A stretch of DNA of 64,000 nucleotides from Trichobilharzia regenti (GCA_944472135.2 OX235262.1:24165362-24229361); one strand, 5' to 3'; counted from the first letter of the stretch, positions 22,571 through 33,827 are shown. Numbers and translations are program-made. The notes: a model not told the origin generated them from the sequence alone.

Positions 22571-23210
22571 GCTTTGTTAAAATTCATTAAGGGGAATAAA
22601 TGTATGAAAGAACAGAAGAAGTCAGACTAGCCGAACATTAAAACCTAGCAACATCTACAATGGTTGAACCAAATAAGATAAGAAATCTAGAGAAGAGTTC
22701 AGCCATAGCATTACACGCAGTCACACACAACTATACAGTAGGATGGGATAGGATGACAGTCTTAAAATCGAATGTCACTGGGTGGAGGGAGGGAGAGATT
22801 GATAACAGAAGCATTGTTTATCGAATCAACTGCAAATACATGTAATAGGAATGATTCAACACCTGTCCGCCCAGATATCTGGAAAATTCTACTACCCCTA
22901 CGACGACAAATAGGACAGGACAAAGAAAACTATAAAACTCAAGTTTCGAAGTCTCGTGATTACAATTGATATGATTATGATCAATAAATTTTGTTCGAAA
23001 CTGTTTCATCCAGTAAATAATACTGTTTCACTGTGTGACACATCTAATTAACAAACTAATATGGAATCAAATAACAAAAGGCTGACACATAATAAAGGTA
23101 ACGGAGTGAAATGAACTAGATGAAAAGGAATAAGAAAGACATAATATAACATAGGAATATGGATGATTATGTCTCTGCTGTCCACCTTATAGTAGGTCAG
23201 GATAAATAAG
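22571..23210. other. No gene; small dispersed repeat at 22970-23050
   Basis: The segment GATATGATTATGATCAATAA to CAGTAAATAATACTGTTTCA recurs in part near 29490-29550 and 41060-41130. It is not assigned to a family. Confidence 0.4.
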
Positions 23211-23214
23211 TCTG

Positions 23215-23410
23215 GTGTTTTCTTATTAATCTCTATAGCTGCCGTTATAGCCCGACCCGGGACCCAACCCAATAGCCCATGAATTCCAACTTCTGCCAAT
23301 TCATGACATAGCGTGACCACCACTTCGCAATGTCTTCTTCGATGAGTTACTACCTCACCTTCAACCTGCTGCACCCTACTGGTCACGGCTTCCCACTAGA
23401 ACCTCAGGTT
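23215..23410 (-). mobile_element. SINE-A 5' region fragment
   Basis: Reverse complement of the 5' region of SINE-A as at 20150-20280 (AGTAACTCATCGAAGAAGAC, GTGGTCACGC). The hammerhead-like part is absent. Confidence 0.6.
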
Positions 23411-23980
23411 GACTACCTGAATAGGGCCGATCGTTAATCACTTAGATTGTCAAGTTAATGTTTACCAGTTCAATCCAATGGAGTGAGTTGTACATCAAGG
23501 TAGTACAGTAATCCCAAAGATCACAACAATAATCAGCCAGAAAATATATGTGTAGGTGAAGATGATTCATTCAAAAAGCTTTATATATGTACAGTGGATA
23601 AAGTAAATTGATTAAAGTACGTACACAAAATTGAACTTCGCTATTCAAAGTAGACCGATTTGTGTAAGAGAATGCAAACAGTATCTGGCATGCTACTAGA
23701 GTTAAATACATAAAGTGGACTAGAATTTGGTCTAAATTACCAAAATGTATTTGAGCAGTTTTGAAAGTACATTATACATACACTCAGTTGGCTAAAGGTG
23801 GGCTAGAAGTTGAAAAAAAAAACAGGTTGGAATGTACCTAAGTAGTAGAATAGTCACACACACATACACGTGAGAAACAATATCCGAATTTCCAGCACCA
23901 ATGTGTTAAATCAGTCAGTGCTTCTATATGGTTCAAAAGATTTGTCGACAGCCGCCACCTTCGTTCCTTACTGACAATCA
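23411..23980. other. No recognised gene
   Basis: AT-rich sequence with CA repeats near 23860. No element recognised. Confidence 0.4.
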
Positions 23981-23984
23981 GATA

Positions 23985-24330
23985 ACCAGTCGAAAAGAAT
24001 ACAGAACAAGGAACTCTGGAAACGAAACAACTAAGAACCTATTGTGTAACGAATATGCTGAAGAAAATGGAAGTGAATGGTGTTGAACATATGCTGAGGA
24101 GATATTCAAGTGATATCACATATTAGACAGACTATCGATAGTAACCCGAATAGGAGGTGAATAACTGGACGTCCAGGAGTGGCATGGAAGAAATCATGTG
24201 AGCAGGAGATGACAGCCTATGGGCGATAAGGATGGTAGAACCAGATAAGGAGGACTGCAGAGAAGAGAATGAGATAGAGATGGGCTGCCAAAGTCCTGTT
24301 TCCTACTCGGAACCCAAGGGAGTGTTAATA
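23985..24330 (+). mobile_element. RTE-1 LINE C-terminal remnant
   Basis: The forward strand carries the RTE-1 end: NKELWKRNN-like sequence, VEHMLRRYSSDI, then SCEQEMTAYG-type sequence and the terminus GGAACCCAAGGGAGTGTTAA. Multiple stops and frameshifts. Confidence 0.65.
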
Positions 24331-24600
24331 CACACACACACGCTTGAGATCCACAAACAAATCGATTTTCTGTCAGAGTATCAACTATTAGACATCTTTA
24401 TTACCATAATGAGTGACTCTGAACAGTTCAAGTCGCATCAGTTGATCCCATTGTTTATTCATGTTAACTCTTATTCTGATCAATACATAACAAAGAAAGA
24501 TAATTAACATTTTAATAATGAATTTATTCATACCACAGAGATAAGGGATACCACGCAGTGAATTATCATTCCCACTTTTAACTGATCTTCATAATACAAA

Positions 24601-24745
24601 TCGGATAAATCGCATTTCATCCTGTCTGGGACTCGTCAACTGCCTGTATCTGCGTTCCCCAGTGAGTAACAGTGTCCCAACTGAGGCTCAAACCCAGTGT
24701 TAGCCACTAGACCATTTGGGCTACGAGAGCCACCCCTTGTGCGAC
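24601..24745 (-). mobile_element. Sm-alpha-like repeat, left half of an inverted pair
   Basis: On the reverse strand the tRNA-like head (GGCTCTCGTAGCCC, GGTCTAGTGGCTAACACTGG, GGTTTGAGCC) is followed by the hammerhead domain with core TTGACGA, stem II and GATGAAATGCG. C3 of the ribozyme core is T. Confidence 0.8.
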
Positions 24746-24915
24746 GGGTACGTCCAGTTGACGAGACCCAAATGGGATGAAATGCGCAGTCTAAATTCTA
24801 CTGCTAGTCACCAGACATCGATCGATCGACTTCAAGTTACATGACTAGATATCGTCGAAGCATCTGCACAAGGAGTCTATATATCAACCTGAGACCGAGG
24901 ACTTCGGTCTAATCA
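24746..24915 (+). mobile_element. Sm-alpha-like repeat, right half of an inverted pair
   Basis: The forward hammerhead domain GTCCAGTTGACGAGACCC, GGGATGAAATGCGC is followed by ACTGCTAGTCACCAGACATC and the GAGACCGAGGACTTCGGTC segment. Core TTGACGA is the same variant as in the left half, and both share the GGATGAAA variant, suggesting one inverted duplication. Confidence 0.8.
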
Positions 24916-24919
24916 ATCT

Positions 24920-25435
24920 TAATTTAGATGAAATTTTCTAAACAACAGTAGTTTTGCTCGTGTTTTTTTGTTTGAAAAAATTTACCATTAAACTGTTTAC
25001 TTTCTTTTTTGATAGCAGAATACAGATTTCTGCAGCTGTCAGCTTTATCATTAAAGAGGTGTAAACAACGATAACATCAATAACAGTTTGGTCAATCCAA
25101 CTGTGATAAGCTTCAAAACACTAGATAGTTCCTCTTTATCTTTTTATGACAGAGGGAGAGAGAGAGAGAAAGAAAGAAAGAGGAACAACCAAATAATAAA
25201 TAAATAAAATAAGAATCTCACCGACAAATTCAGACTGCATCAACACCGAAGAATAGACGCATTGTGCATCAGTAACTACCTAGTGTCTAATCAACGTATC
25301 TGTTATAATTCTAAAAGACGATAATCCTACAGCTGAATAACTCACTGGTTATGTCACCGAGTGTAATGCAACACTGGATGACCTGGGTTCGCATCTCATA
25401 GGGAACACGAATTGTTCCTTCAGAATTACAGATGA
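24920..25435. other. No recognised gene
   Basis: AT-rich with a GA microsatellite near 25150-25185. A tRNA-like GGTTCGCATCTC near 25386 may be a SINE trace. Confidence 0.4.
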
Positions 25436-25439
25436 CAAC

Positions 25440-26035
25440 AACGCTGCATGCCAACGGGAAACTTACGGAAGCCTTCGAAGTGAGGACGGGAGTAAGACAA
25501 GCCGGCTGGCTGACTACTATCGCCAATGATTTTACTGAGTGCGGTAGATTCGATAATGCGACAGACAGCGGTCAATAAGGAAACAGGCATAAAATAGACT
25601 CACTCACAAAAAACCCGGAGGATGTGGACTTTGCCGATCATGTCTTTATGCTTGATTTCCCACGAACTGGAAGATATGCAAGTGAAAAGCAACAAGTTCG
25701 CAGAACAAGCATCAAAGATAGGACTTCAGGTGAACATAGAGAAAACAGAGGTGATGAAGATTCCTAGCCAACTCCAACAGCAACAACAACAGACAACAAT
25801 CAGCCAGCATAAATGGGAGGAACCTGAAAGAAACAATATCCTTCACCCACCAACCCGGGAAGCATCGTTTCAACTACAGGCGAACGGAACTGACGAGGAT
25901 ATCAAAGCAGCAAGACAAACTTTCATCACTCTGAAGTCTGTGTGGAGGTCAACAGCACTCAGAATCAAAAATAACATCCGGATTTTCAAGAAAATAATAA
26001 TTATAAATTGTCAACAAGCACACGAATCCTAGGTC
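25440..26035 (+). mobile_element. RTE-1 LINE remnant (RT motif B to thumb)
   Basis: Starts at HANGKLTEAFEVRTGVRQA (RT motif B region). After frameshifts it gives DSLTKNPEDVDFADHV, where the catalytic FADD has become FADH, then LEDMQVKSNKFAEQASKIGL, QVNIEKTEVMKIPSQL. A CAG/CAA-rich stretch follows. It is nearly identical, with the same frameshifts, to 31930-32480. Confidence 0.8.
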
Positions 26036-26065
26036 AAGTGACGCTTCCTGCTGATTACCTCAAAA

Positions 26066-26300
26066 CATCGGTAGCACAGAGGTAGAATGCTCGCCAACCA
26101 AGCTACACATGGTCCAGGGTTTGATCCCCAGCCGATGCATACCCAAACCTCACTAAACCAGTAATAAGACTGGTAAAGACGAAAGGTTGGGCATGAGGCT
26201 GGCTAGTAACCCTATCCCGTAAAAATGAGTACCATTGCTAACGAAACTTCAAAGCTCTAGCTTGAAGCCATATACGTTCCACTGGGAATATATAAAAAAA
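26066..26300 (+). mobile_element. SINE-B copy
   Basis: Box A GGTAGCACAGAGGTAGAATG, box B GGTTTGATCCCC, body AAAGGTTGGGCATGAGGCT, tail AGCTTGAAGCCATATACG then TTCCACTGGGAA. A short A-rich end follows. Confidence 0.85.
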
Positions 26301-27115
26301 CAATCTATTAACAAATTATTATTATTAAGTGGAAACGAGCAAAAGGGGCATGAAACAAAGCCAAAAGATCTAAAAGTTGGTAACAGTGTTATGTGAAGGA
26401 AATAAAAAAAGTCTGCGAAAGGGGAAATATGACGAAATGATGATGGAGTGATGAAACAGAATGTTGGCTTTTATGATGTAAAAGAAAAAAACTAAAAAAA
26501 AAACACATTTCTAAAACAGAACCGAAAGGAGAAGATAACTAGATTACTTAGACTCTCTATTTACCCTTCTATGTACATGGACATTCAATTTCTCGCCAAC
26601 AAAAAGTAAATTATTACAGAGATGAAAACGATTACCTAAACCGATTTAGTGAATAAACAAAAAATCAACACATTCTAAACTGGTCAGTAAATCAATTTCA
26701 AAGAAAGTCAACTTCATGTGCTTGGAATTCATAAGGGGGTAGACTTCAGACATGCTGAAAAATCATCTTTCTAAATCAGTCAGTAAAACATTCCTTACAC
26801 TAGTCATAAGTTGTTCTCTGTTTGTGTTAAAGGTAGACTTCCTCGTCTGGCCACCTCCATTCATATGTATCTAACAATTTACCTTCTCTTGCTTGTTCAC
26901 CAAGAAAGTGATTTCCATGCGGAGGCAAGGGAGAAAGAAACGTTGTGAGAAGATGCATAAGTTAAAAGCACTAAGTGAACTTATGTCAATCAGTCAATTG
27001 TGATAATGATTCTAAGATCATGTATAGAATTCATGTCAGCCTGCTGTAATTTCTTCGCCCCAAACTTCTAAAGGCAACACAGGCCTTATCTATTCACATG
27101 AATTCAAACCACGCA
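26301..27115. other. No recognised gene or element
   Basis: AT-rich sequence without supported features. Confidence 0.4.
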
Positions 27116-27119
27116 CCTT

Positions 27120-27358
27120 TGCGTTAGTGCGTTGGTAGCACAGCGGTAGAATGCTCGCCAGTCATACAGGTGGTTCGGGGTTCGATCCCAGGCCAGGGAC
27201 GCAATCCTTTACCTAGCTAAGTCAGTGATAGGACTGGCAAAGAGGGAAGGTTGGACATGAGGCTAGCAACTCCAACCCGAAAAAAAATAAACAACACTGT
27301 TACAGAAACTTCAAGTCTGTAGCTTAAAGCTCTATGTTCCACCGGGAAGGTACAGGAA
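27120..27358 (+). mobile_element. SINE-B copy
   Basis: The clearest tRNA-like head in the window: GTTGGTAGCACAGCGGTAGA (box A) and GGGGTTCGATCCCAGGCC (box B), then the shared body and the tail AAGCTCTATGTTCCACCGGG. Confidence 0.88.
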
Positions 27359-27389
27359 TAAAAAATAACCTATGCATAAGAAGAGGTTA

Positions 27390-28058
27390 TTTCATCCACT
27401 TATTTAGAGAGCAGTGTCTCAACTACAGGAACGGAGGAACGGACGAGGATATCAAATCGAGCGACAATCATAGGAAGGCGAGAACACACACATTCATCAA
27501 CCTGAAACAAATCTGGAAATCTTCGTCACTCAGCCACCATCAACAACAAAATTCCGTCGGTTGGATTTTCAATAGAAACAACGTCAAGTCAGTCAGCTCT
27601 TCTATACGGATCGGATCAGAAACTTGGAGGGCGGGCGGGTCACAAAGAATATTTCCAACAAGCTGGCTATTGCAGACGAGACCTTTATCAACAACTAACT
27701 GTCTTCGCTCTATACTGAATAAAGATCAGATGGCTGGGCCGGAAAGAATCACCAACAAGAAACTATGGGAACAAAAAAAACAAGAACCAATCGAACACTC
27801 GCTGAGGAGGAGGCCGCTGGATGACATCGCGCGCGCATCAGGCCATCGCTCGAGTGGAACCAGGCCGAAAGGGAAGCACTCGGCGAGTGGGACGTCAGTG
27901 CAAGGGTGGCTGACATGGAGGCGATGGTGTGAAGAGGAGTTGAAACAGTATGGACTAACATGGATGCAAGTGAAAAGTACAGCGGAAGACAGAAGCAAGT
28001 GTAGACGTGCAATTGAAGCCCTATGTTCTACTAGGAACCCAAGGGAACAATAATAATA
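27390..28058 (+). mobile_element. RTE-1 LINE C-terminal domain remnant
   Basis: A 239-codon open frame (27334-28053), whose first ~20 codons are SINE-B tail, encodes the RTE-1 C-terminus: FIHLFREQCLNYRNG, GTDEDIK, NLKQIWKSSSLS, RIGSETWRAGG, TWRRWCEEELKQYGLTW and RAIEALCSTRNPREQ. In intact RTEs this follows the RT thumb. Some internal segments are frame-shifted relative to other copies. The element ends at GGAACCCAAGGGAACAATAA. Confidence 0.75.
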
Positions 28059-28059
28059 A

Positions 28060-28845
28060 TGCGTGAAAAGGAAGCATATACAGATAGTATTTTAATTCTG
28101 CAAGCACAATAACAATAATATGCAGCACAAGCTACCAAGTCAGGGGGTATAACTAAATTTTGGGAGCAGTAAAATTTACCTACAGACTTCTCGTGCAAGA
28201 GACTTTGTATTAGCTAAGCAATATTGCATACATATTGGTGACACTACCTGTTTGACCAGAATGAAGTAGGAGGAAAGGGACTCGAAAGCGGAACTCTATT
28301 TGGCTCAAAGTCAACTCTCTAAAACAAATGAGGCTGAAGTCAATCTATCACAGCCAAAATCACACTGACACCTTAAACAACCAATAGGAATTCGGATGTA
28401 AACAAAGTCGTGTAATCATTAAACAAAATGTACTAAAAACACAACATCGCAAACACGACATTATTCATCTGCATAATGGTCTCTTATGTCCTGTAAAAAT
28501 ATCTCCGAGTTTCAACAACGACAATCAGCAAGGAAGTCATTCTATGCCTGACTCATATGTTGATTCAGGCGGCTGTAATTCATGGTACTTCAGGATCAAT
28601 TGATATTGCTCACTCTCTTCTTCCACCTCTCCCAAAATCCTTCAACAGAATCAGTGTCAGTGCCTATGATTGAATTCACAAGACTAGAGGTGTTGTTAAC
28701 ACGATTGCGATTACAACCCCTCCATTCGTCGGTATGAAAAGTCATTTCTGGCATTTGGCACCTCTGTTTGGCATTCTTTCAACAAAACCTTTGCATACTT
28801 AAGTTTCGTTTGAAATATAGCATTACTAGTTTCGAAACTTAGTTA
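28060..28845. other. No recognised gene or element
   Basis: No supported coding region or repeat. Confidence 0.4.
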
Positions 28846-28847
28846 GA

Positions 28848-28955
28848 ACCCTACCAATCACTGAAGAATGTAGGTGCATCCAGTTGATGAGTCCCAAATA
28901 GGACGAAATGCGTATCCTAATGAATTTCAGTGTTAGTCACCATCTACTAATTTTT
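28848..28955 (+). mobile_element. Sm-alpha-like repeat fragment with hammerhead domain
   Basis: AATGTAGGTGCATCCAG, core TTGATGA (28884-28890), stem II GTCC/GGAC, GAAATGCGTATCC, then GTGTTAGTCACCATCTAC. Helix I and III arms are partly mismatched and C3 is T. Confidence 0.8.
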
Positions 28956-28959
28956 ATTT

Positions 28960-29545
28960 CTTAAAGATATTGTTTACAGCTATGCTTTGGCAAAACTTTA
29001 CTTCATACGTGTATATATGAGAAGTTGTATATGTAGGCTGTGTTGTGAAGTTTTAGTAGTTGATTGTGTACAATGTACAAAATTGCTTACAGTAACAACA
29101 ACAACAATAACAACTTTTGAATATTGTGGTGTAAAAACTACACATATACACGCTTTAGACTTCAGACAAAGTTATACACCTATGTGATTTGGCTGCATGT
29201 TTGACTGTACGTGATTGAGTACGAAGTGTACAGCGTCTATCTATATAACGACATCTGAATCAAAACAAATCATACTGATATAAGATGAAATATTACTGAA
29301 GAGCAGTGATTATTCCGTATACAACTTGAACGAAAAACAAATTGTTTAGTTTTCAATGTGCTGGTCCTGTTCACCCATTGGTTATCAATGAATAACATTC
29401 AATTTGTGTTTTATCCAGTCAGAGGCTACAAGAACACGTGCTAGTCATCCTTTAATCTAAAATGGTCATGTTGAAACAGTATTATTTACTGGATTCCAGT
29501 AAATAATACTGTATCACTGAGTGATACATCTAGTAAGCAAACTAA
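28960..29545. other. No gene seen
   Basis: AT-rich. A small dispersed repeat (CCAGTAAATAATACTG) lies near 29500. Confidence 0.4.
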
Positions 29546-29549
29546 TATG

Positions 29550-30098
29550 GAATTTGAGCCATATCACCAATTGTTTCCAGCGTTCAATGATTTTTACCGT
29601 CCCGAGAACCCCAACCAGGAAGCCTACATTTTCCTATGTCGCTTAAACTAACTGTTGTGGATTCCATTGACTGATGCAATGTTTTGGTTTGACCGCCGCT
29701 AGCTAGCTCTTTTCCAGCCTGACCCTATGTCAGCTAACATTGTCCATTGTCGAGGAAAGCGATGACTAGGCACGCATACGTAACACATGTCCTAACCATC
29801 TCAGTCGATGTAACTTCACAACCTTGTCGATTGATTTCCCCTCCCTCCTTACCTAGCACTCAAACGAAGCCTAACCTCAATATTGCTCATCCTATTATAC
29901 CACGTCACACGGGAGATAGAACGCAGGCACCTATGATCGAAGACAGCCAACCTTTTCATGTCTTCCACTCTCAATGGAAAGGTCTCACAACCACGAAGAA
30001 GGACGGAGCGGACTGATGAACAGTACACACACCCTTTGGTCGATAGTCAGATATCACGTCTACACCAGAGACGGCGCATATGCCAGTTATACTTGTGA
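29550..30098 (-). mobile_element. RTE-2 LINE remnant
   Basis: Reverse-strand RTE-2 C-terminal half, from the CGCCGTCTCTGGTGTAGACG region through the DHRC-type region and GGCGGTCAAACC to the NWKQLV-type segment. Broken frames. Confidence 0.7.
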
Positions 30099-30104
30099 GT
30101 AGGT

Positions 30105-30790
30105 AGAACAGAAGCTGACTAACTGGTTCCGAGATAGAAGTTTGCACAGATGAGCACCAGTTCAACTTGCCAAACCCCATGTACCACATATGGGAAGACC
30201 AAGAAGAGCAAACAAGAGATTCAGAAGGACGATAATAAGTAGAGATGTGAGGGAGAAAGAATAGTAACAGAGAAAAAGAATAGGGTTTAATGAATAGGGA
30301 GTATCATACAAAGAGTCAATACCTCGCCGCCATTGAGAACGATTCTGAGCCATATCACCGCTCGTCTACATCCATTGGATCTTAGAAACCTGAAGACCCT
30401 ACACCAGGAAGCCTACATCTACCTATGTGGCTGTTAAAATTTTGGTGGACTGATTCCATGTTTTTCGGTTTCACCACCACCAGTTCCTTTCCTACCAAAT
30501 CCTATGTCAGCCAATATTGCTTGTCGTCATGCACATCACGCGTCTTAGCCATCTTAATCCATTCACCTTCACAACCTTGTCGACTGACTTTCCCTCCTTA
30601 CCTTAAATAACACTCAACGTCTAACCTCAATATTACTCATCACCCTATTGTATCAGCTAACACAGGAGACAGAACGCAGACACCGATGATCAAACACAGC
30701 TAACCAGCCTTTTCATGTCTTTTCCGTTTCTAATGACCATGTGTCTCACAGACATAAAGGAGGACGGCTTCATGAATTCAAAGGAAGTGT
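30105..30790 (-). mobile_element. RTE-2 LINE remnant, second tandem copy
   Basis: Another reverse-strand copy with its 3' UTR (GGTTTGGCAAGTTGAACTGG, TTCTATCTCGGAACCAG) at 30110-30190 and the C-terminal coding region to about 30790. More diverged than the first. Confidence 0.65.
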
Positions 30791-30799
30791 CTTAATCAG

Positions 30800-31395
30800 T
30801 CGATATACTTTCTCTGCACTCCCTTCATGACTAAACATATTGTTAAATTACCTCTCAATCGATGGAGGCGGTGGTCAATTACAGTTTGAATTTCCTGAAG
30901 GTAAATTAGTCCTTGTATTACGTGTTTACAGGAATGCTGTGAATCGGTTTTATCAGCTTTTTTACCCAGCTGAAATATCTATTGTTTTATATACAACAAC
31001 AAAATAATAAGCTAGAGAAGAGTTACAATTATCTTGTCTTATGGTTAATTTAAACTCAATGACTCAAAATATACAAACGTGACAAATGTCAGAAAGACAG
31101 ACACAAAGGCGAAATTTGAATATAAAAATCGGTTTTATTGTTGTTTTTGCAATTTTTATTCTCGCCTATCAACTAATGTCATGACATATGTTATTCGACA
31201 GTAAAAGAAAGATATCTTGTGTGTGTGTGTGTGTATGCATATAATGAAACGGATTGACGATATAAGACGTGTTGTTAAGTCATTCAAAAAGATACACAAT
31301 TATGGGTGATGTTGAATATATGTATTAGGATACAATTATTCTATTTTAATATCCATAAGATTGTGCTTATATTTCAGCTAATCATCTATCATCTA
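30800..31395. other. No recognised gene
   Basis: AT-rich with a TG microsatellite near 31217-31234. Confidence 0.4.
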
Positions 31396-31399
31396 AGTA

Positions 31400-31505
31400 A
31401 CACATTAACTAAATAAAGCAAGAACAATAATTTGCGTAGAATAAAGATGGTACCATCATTTATTTCGTTGGCTTCTCATCACTTACTAACGGTCTAAATA
31501 AATTA
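31400..31505 (-). mobile_element. PLE 3'-terminal fragment with hammerhead-like domain
   Basis: The reverse strand matches the terminal part of the PLE UTR at 22.5 kb: TGATGAGAAGCCAACGAAAT and GATGGTACCAT. The arm ATAAA pairs with TTTAT, differing from the 22.5-kb copy in compensating positions. The core begins GTGATGA, so C3 is lost. Confidence 0.65.
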
Positions 31506-31510
31506 TATTG

Positions 31511-32868
31511 AGTTGTCATTACTATTATTACCGGAGGATTGGAAGAAAGGATACTTATTCAAACTGTCAAAAAAAGGAGACTTAAGTCAATGCAAAAACT
31601 GGCGCGGAATTATGCTCCTGTCCATCCCAAGCAAAATACTAAGCCGCATCATCATGGAAAGAATCAAACAAGCCAAGCTGGATGAAAAACTTCGACCGGA
31701 ACAGGATGGATTCAGGAGAAACATGTCATGTGTTGATCAAATCGCCACACTACGGACCATCATTGAGCAAAGCTTAGAATGGCAGTCACCTCTCTATCTC
31801 AACTTCATCGACTTTGAAAAGGCCTTCGATAGTGCAGCGTCGATCGAGAGGTCATTTGGAAACTATTTCGCTGCTACTATGGAGCGACATCGACAATTAT
31901 ACATCTCATCCAACAGTTATACGACAATTCTGCATTCCAAGTAATCCACAACGGGAATCTTACGGAAGCCTTCGAAGTGAGGACGGGAGTAAGACAAGCC
32001 GACTGGCTGACTACTATCGCCAATGATTTTACTGAGTGCGGTAGATTCGATAATGCGACAGACAGCGGTCAATAAGGAAACAGGCATAAAATAGACTCAC
32101 TCACAAAAAACCCGGAGGATGTGGACTTTGACGATCATGTCTTTATGCCTGATTTCCCACGAACTGGAAGATATGCAAGTGAAAAGCAACAAGTTCGCAG
32201 AACAAGCATCCGGGGAAGACAGGATTTCCTTCAGGTGAACACAGAGAAAACAGAGGTGATGAAGATTCCTGGCCAACTCCAACAGCAACAACAACAGACA
32301 ACAATCAGCCAGCATAAATGGGAGGAACCTGAAAGAAACAACCTCCTTTACCTACCTTGAAAGGATCGTTTCAACTACAGGAGGACGTAACTGACGAGGA
32401 TATAAAAGCAAGGATCGGAAAGGCAAGTCTGTGTGGAGGTCAACAGCACTCAGCACAAAAATGAAAATAAGATCCGGATTTTCAACTCCAGTGTAAAGCC
32501 AGTGCTACTCACCATACCGATCAGAGACTAGGCCAGCGCGTCATAAAAAGCATCTCAAACAAACTACAGGCCTTCGTCAACAGCTAGCTGTCTTCGCTCA
32601 ATACCACTCAAGATCAGATGACCGGCCAGAATAGGTCAGCAATAGGGATTTCTGGGATCGAACCAACTCAGCAAGTACCGATTTTGCAACAAATAAGCAC
32701 GAAGAAATGGAGATGGGAAGCGGTGAGTTGGTCGTCAGTGATAGGGTGGGGTCACTTGGAGGAGGTCATGTGAAGAGGAGATGAAAGCATGTGGGCAGAT
32801 TTGGAGTCAGGTGAGAACTTTAGCAGAGAACCGAACGCAATGGAGACTTGGGCGGCTGAAGCCCTATG
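31511..32868 (+). mobile_element. RTE-1 LINE, 5'-truncated, interrupted by a solo LTR
   Basis: A 143-codon frame (31513-31944) covers RT motifs 1, 2 and A: LLPEDWKKGYLFKLSKKGD, CKNWRGIMLLSIPSKIL, RPEQDGFRRNMSCVDQIA, and NFIDFEKAFDS. Then frameshifts; the segment 31930-32480 repeats the defects of the copy at 25.4 kb. The C-terminal region runs to GCGGCTGAAGCCCTATG at 32868, where an LTR is inserted; the last bases of the element resume at 33142. Confidence 0.85.
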
Positions 32869-33141
32869 TGATATATATATATATATATATGCATATAATA
32901 TGTGTTTGTTTGATAGTCTAATATATTTTGCTATGTATATATGGATCGATATTCCATTATAATTAGCCAATCATGTTAAGACTGTCTATTGATTGTTCAC
33001 ACTTGTTTGGACATTCATATATATTTTTGCTCTCACACTCCTTGTGTTTTGGAAAATAGAAGTATCATCGCAAACCTAGTGGTTATCTGATTTCCGTCTT
33101 TCTTGCGTCAGGACTATTAAATTCTCGACCAGTACATAACA
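32869..33141 (+). mobile_element. Solo LTR, family L1, with 5-bp target duplication
   Basis: Begins TGATATAT, ends GTACATAACA (TG...CA), 273 bp, flanked by CTATG at 32864-32868 and 33142-33146. Removing it with one CTATG restores the RTE-1 end as seen at 14.39 kb. Confidence 0.92.
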
Positions 33142-33190
33142 CTATGTTCCTCTGGGAATTAAAGGAAATAATAAATAATTACCATTATTA
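33142..33190 (+). mobile_element. RTE-1 3' terminus beyond the LTR
   Basis: CTATGTTCCTCTGGGAATTA with an AAATAATAAATAAT-type tail completes the element split by the LTR. Confidence 0.8.
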
Positions 33191-33212
33191 TTAATGCATT
33201 ATCACCTGTAAG

Positions 33213-33462
33213 AGAGTGCATCGGTGGCACAGAGGTAGAATGCTCGCTAACCTCGCCTCACGTGGTCCAGCGTTCGATCCCCGGCCACGGACGCACTCCC
33301 AAACCCCGCCAAACCAGTAATAAGACTGGTAAAAAGAGAAGGTTAAGCATGAATGAGGCTAGCAACCTCACCGCGTAAAAATAAACACTACTGCTTCCAA
33401 AACTTCAAAACTCTAGTTTGAAGCCTCCTATGTTCCACTGGGAACGTAAAGGAATAAAATAA
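33213..33462 (+). mobile_element. SINE-B copy
   Basis: Box A GGTGGCACAGAGGTAGAATG, box B CGTTCGATCCCCGGCC, body and tail TATGTTCCACTGGGAACGTA then AAGGAATAAAATAAA. Confidence 0.88.
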
Positions 33463-33609
33463 ATACAGGATGTGGGTTCCATCAAAATATCATTAAATTT
33501 TAAATCAAAAGCATCACTGAAGTATCTATTCTTCCAGGAATTCATTTGTTGACAGAAACTTCCAAAATCTCAATAAAATTAAAGCAATAATAATGATGAT
33601 AACGCTTAC

Positions 33610-33827
33610 ATTAGGCACTAATGAATCCAAATCAGGACTAGCATCAGGTCCTGAAGTGATAAAAATATTCGAATCATTAAATGATGTTGATTCTGTTTGC
33701 GTAGGAAATTTCTGTGGAATAGATGATAAATCTGGTACACAAAAGTAACCAGCCCATAGAATTCTAGGCAGTTTATTTTTATTATTATCATCATCACAAT
33801 TCACTGGTTCTGAGGTTACTGGTGTAT
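33610..33827 (-). CDS. Candidate internal exon of an unidentified host gene
   Basis: On the reverse strand an acceptor (TCTCTTTTGTACAG) precedes, and a donor (AAT then GTAAGC) follows, a 218-nt open segment. It encodes, after two phase bases, TPVTSEPVNCDDDNNKNKL, PRILWAGYFCVPDLSSIPQ, KFPTQTESTSFNDSN, then IFITSGPDASPDLDSLVPN. The composition is not repeat-like, the frame is open throughout, and both splice signals are good. No family is recognised; the LWAGYFCVPDLSS segment is the part most likely to be conserved. The rest of the gene is not visible nearby. Confidence 0.55.

Noticed and set aside
22971..23010. Possible further hammerhead (TTATGA to CGAAAC)
   Set aside because: The core is not CTGANGA-like and no helix I or III could be drawn with confidence; a related segment near 41.07 kb did not improve it.
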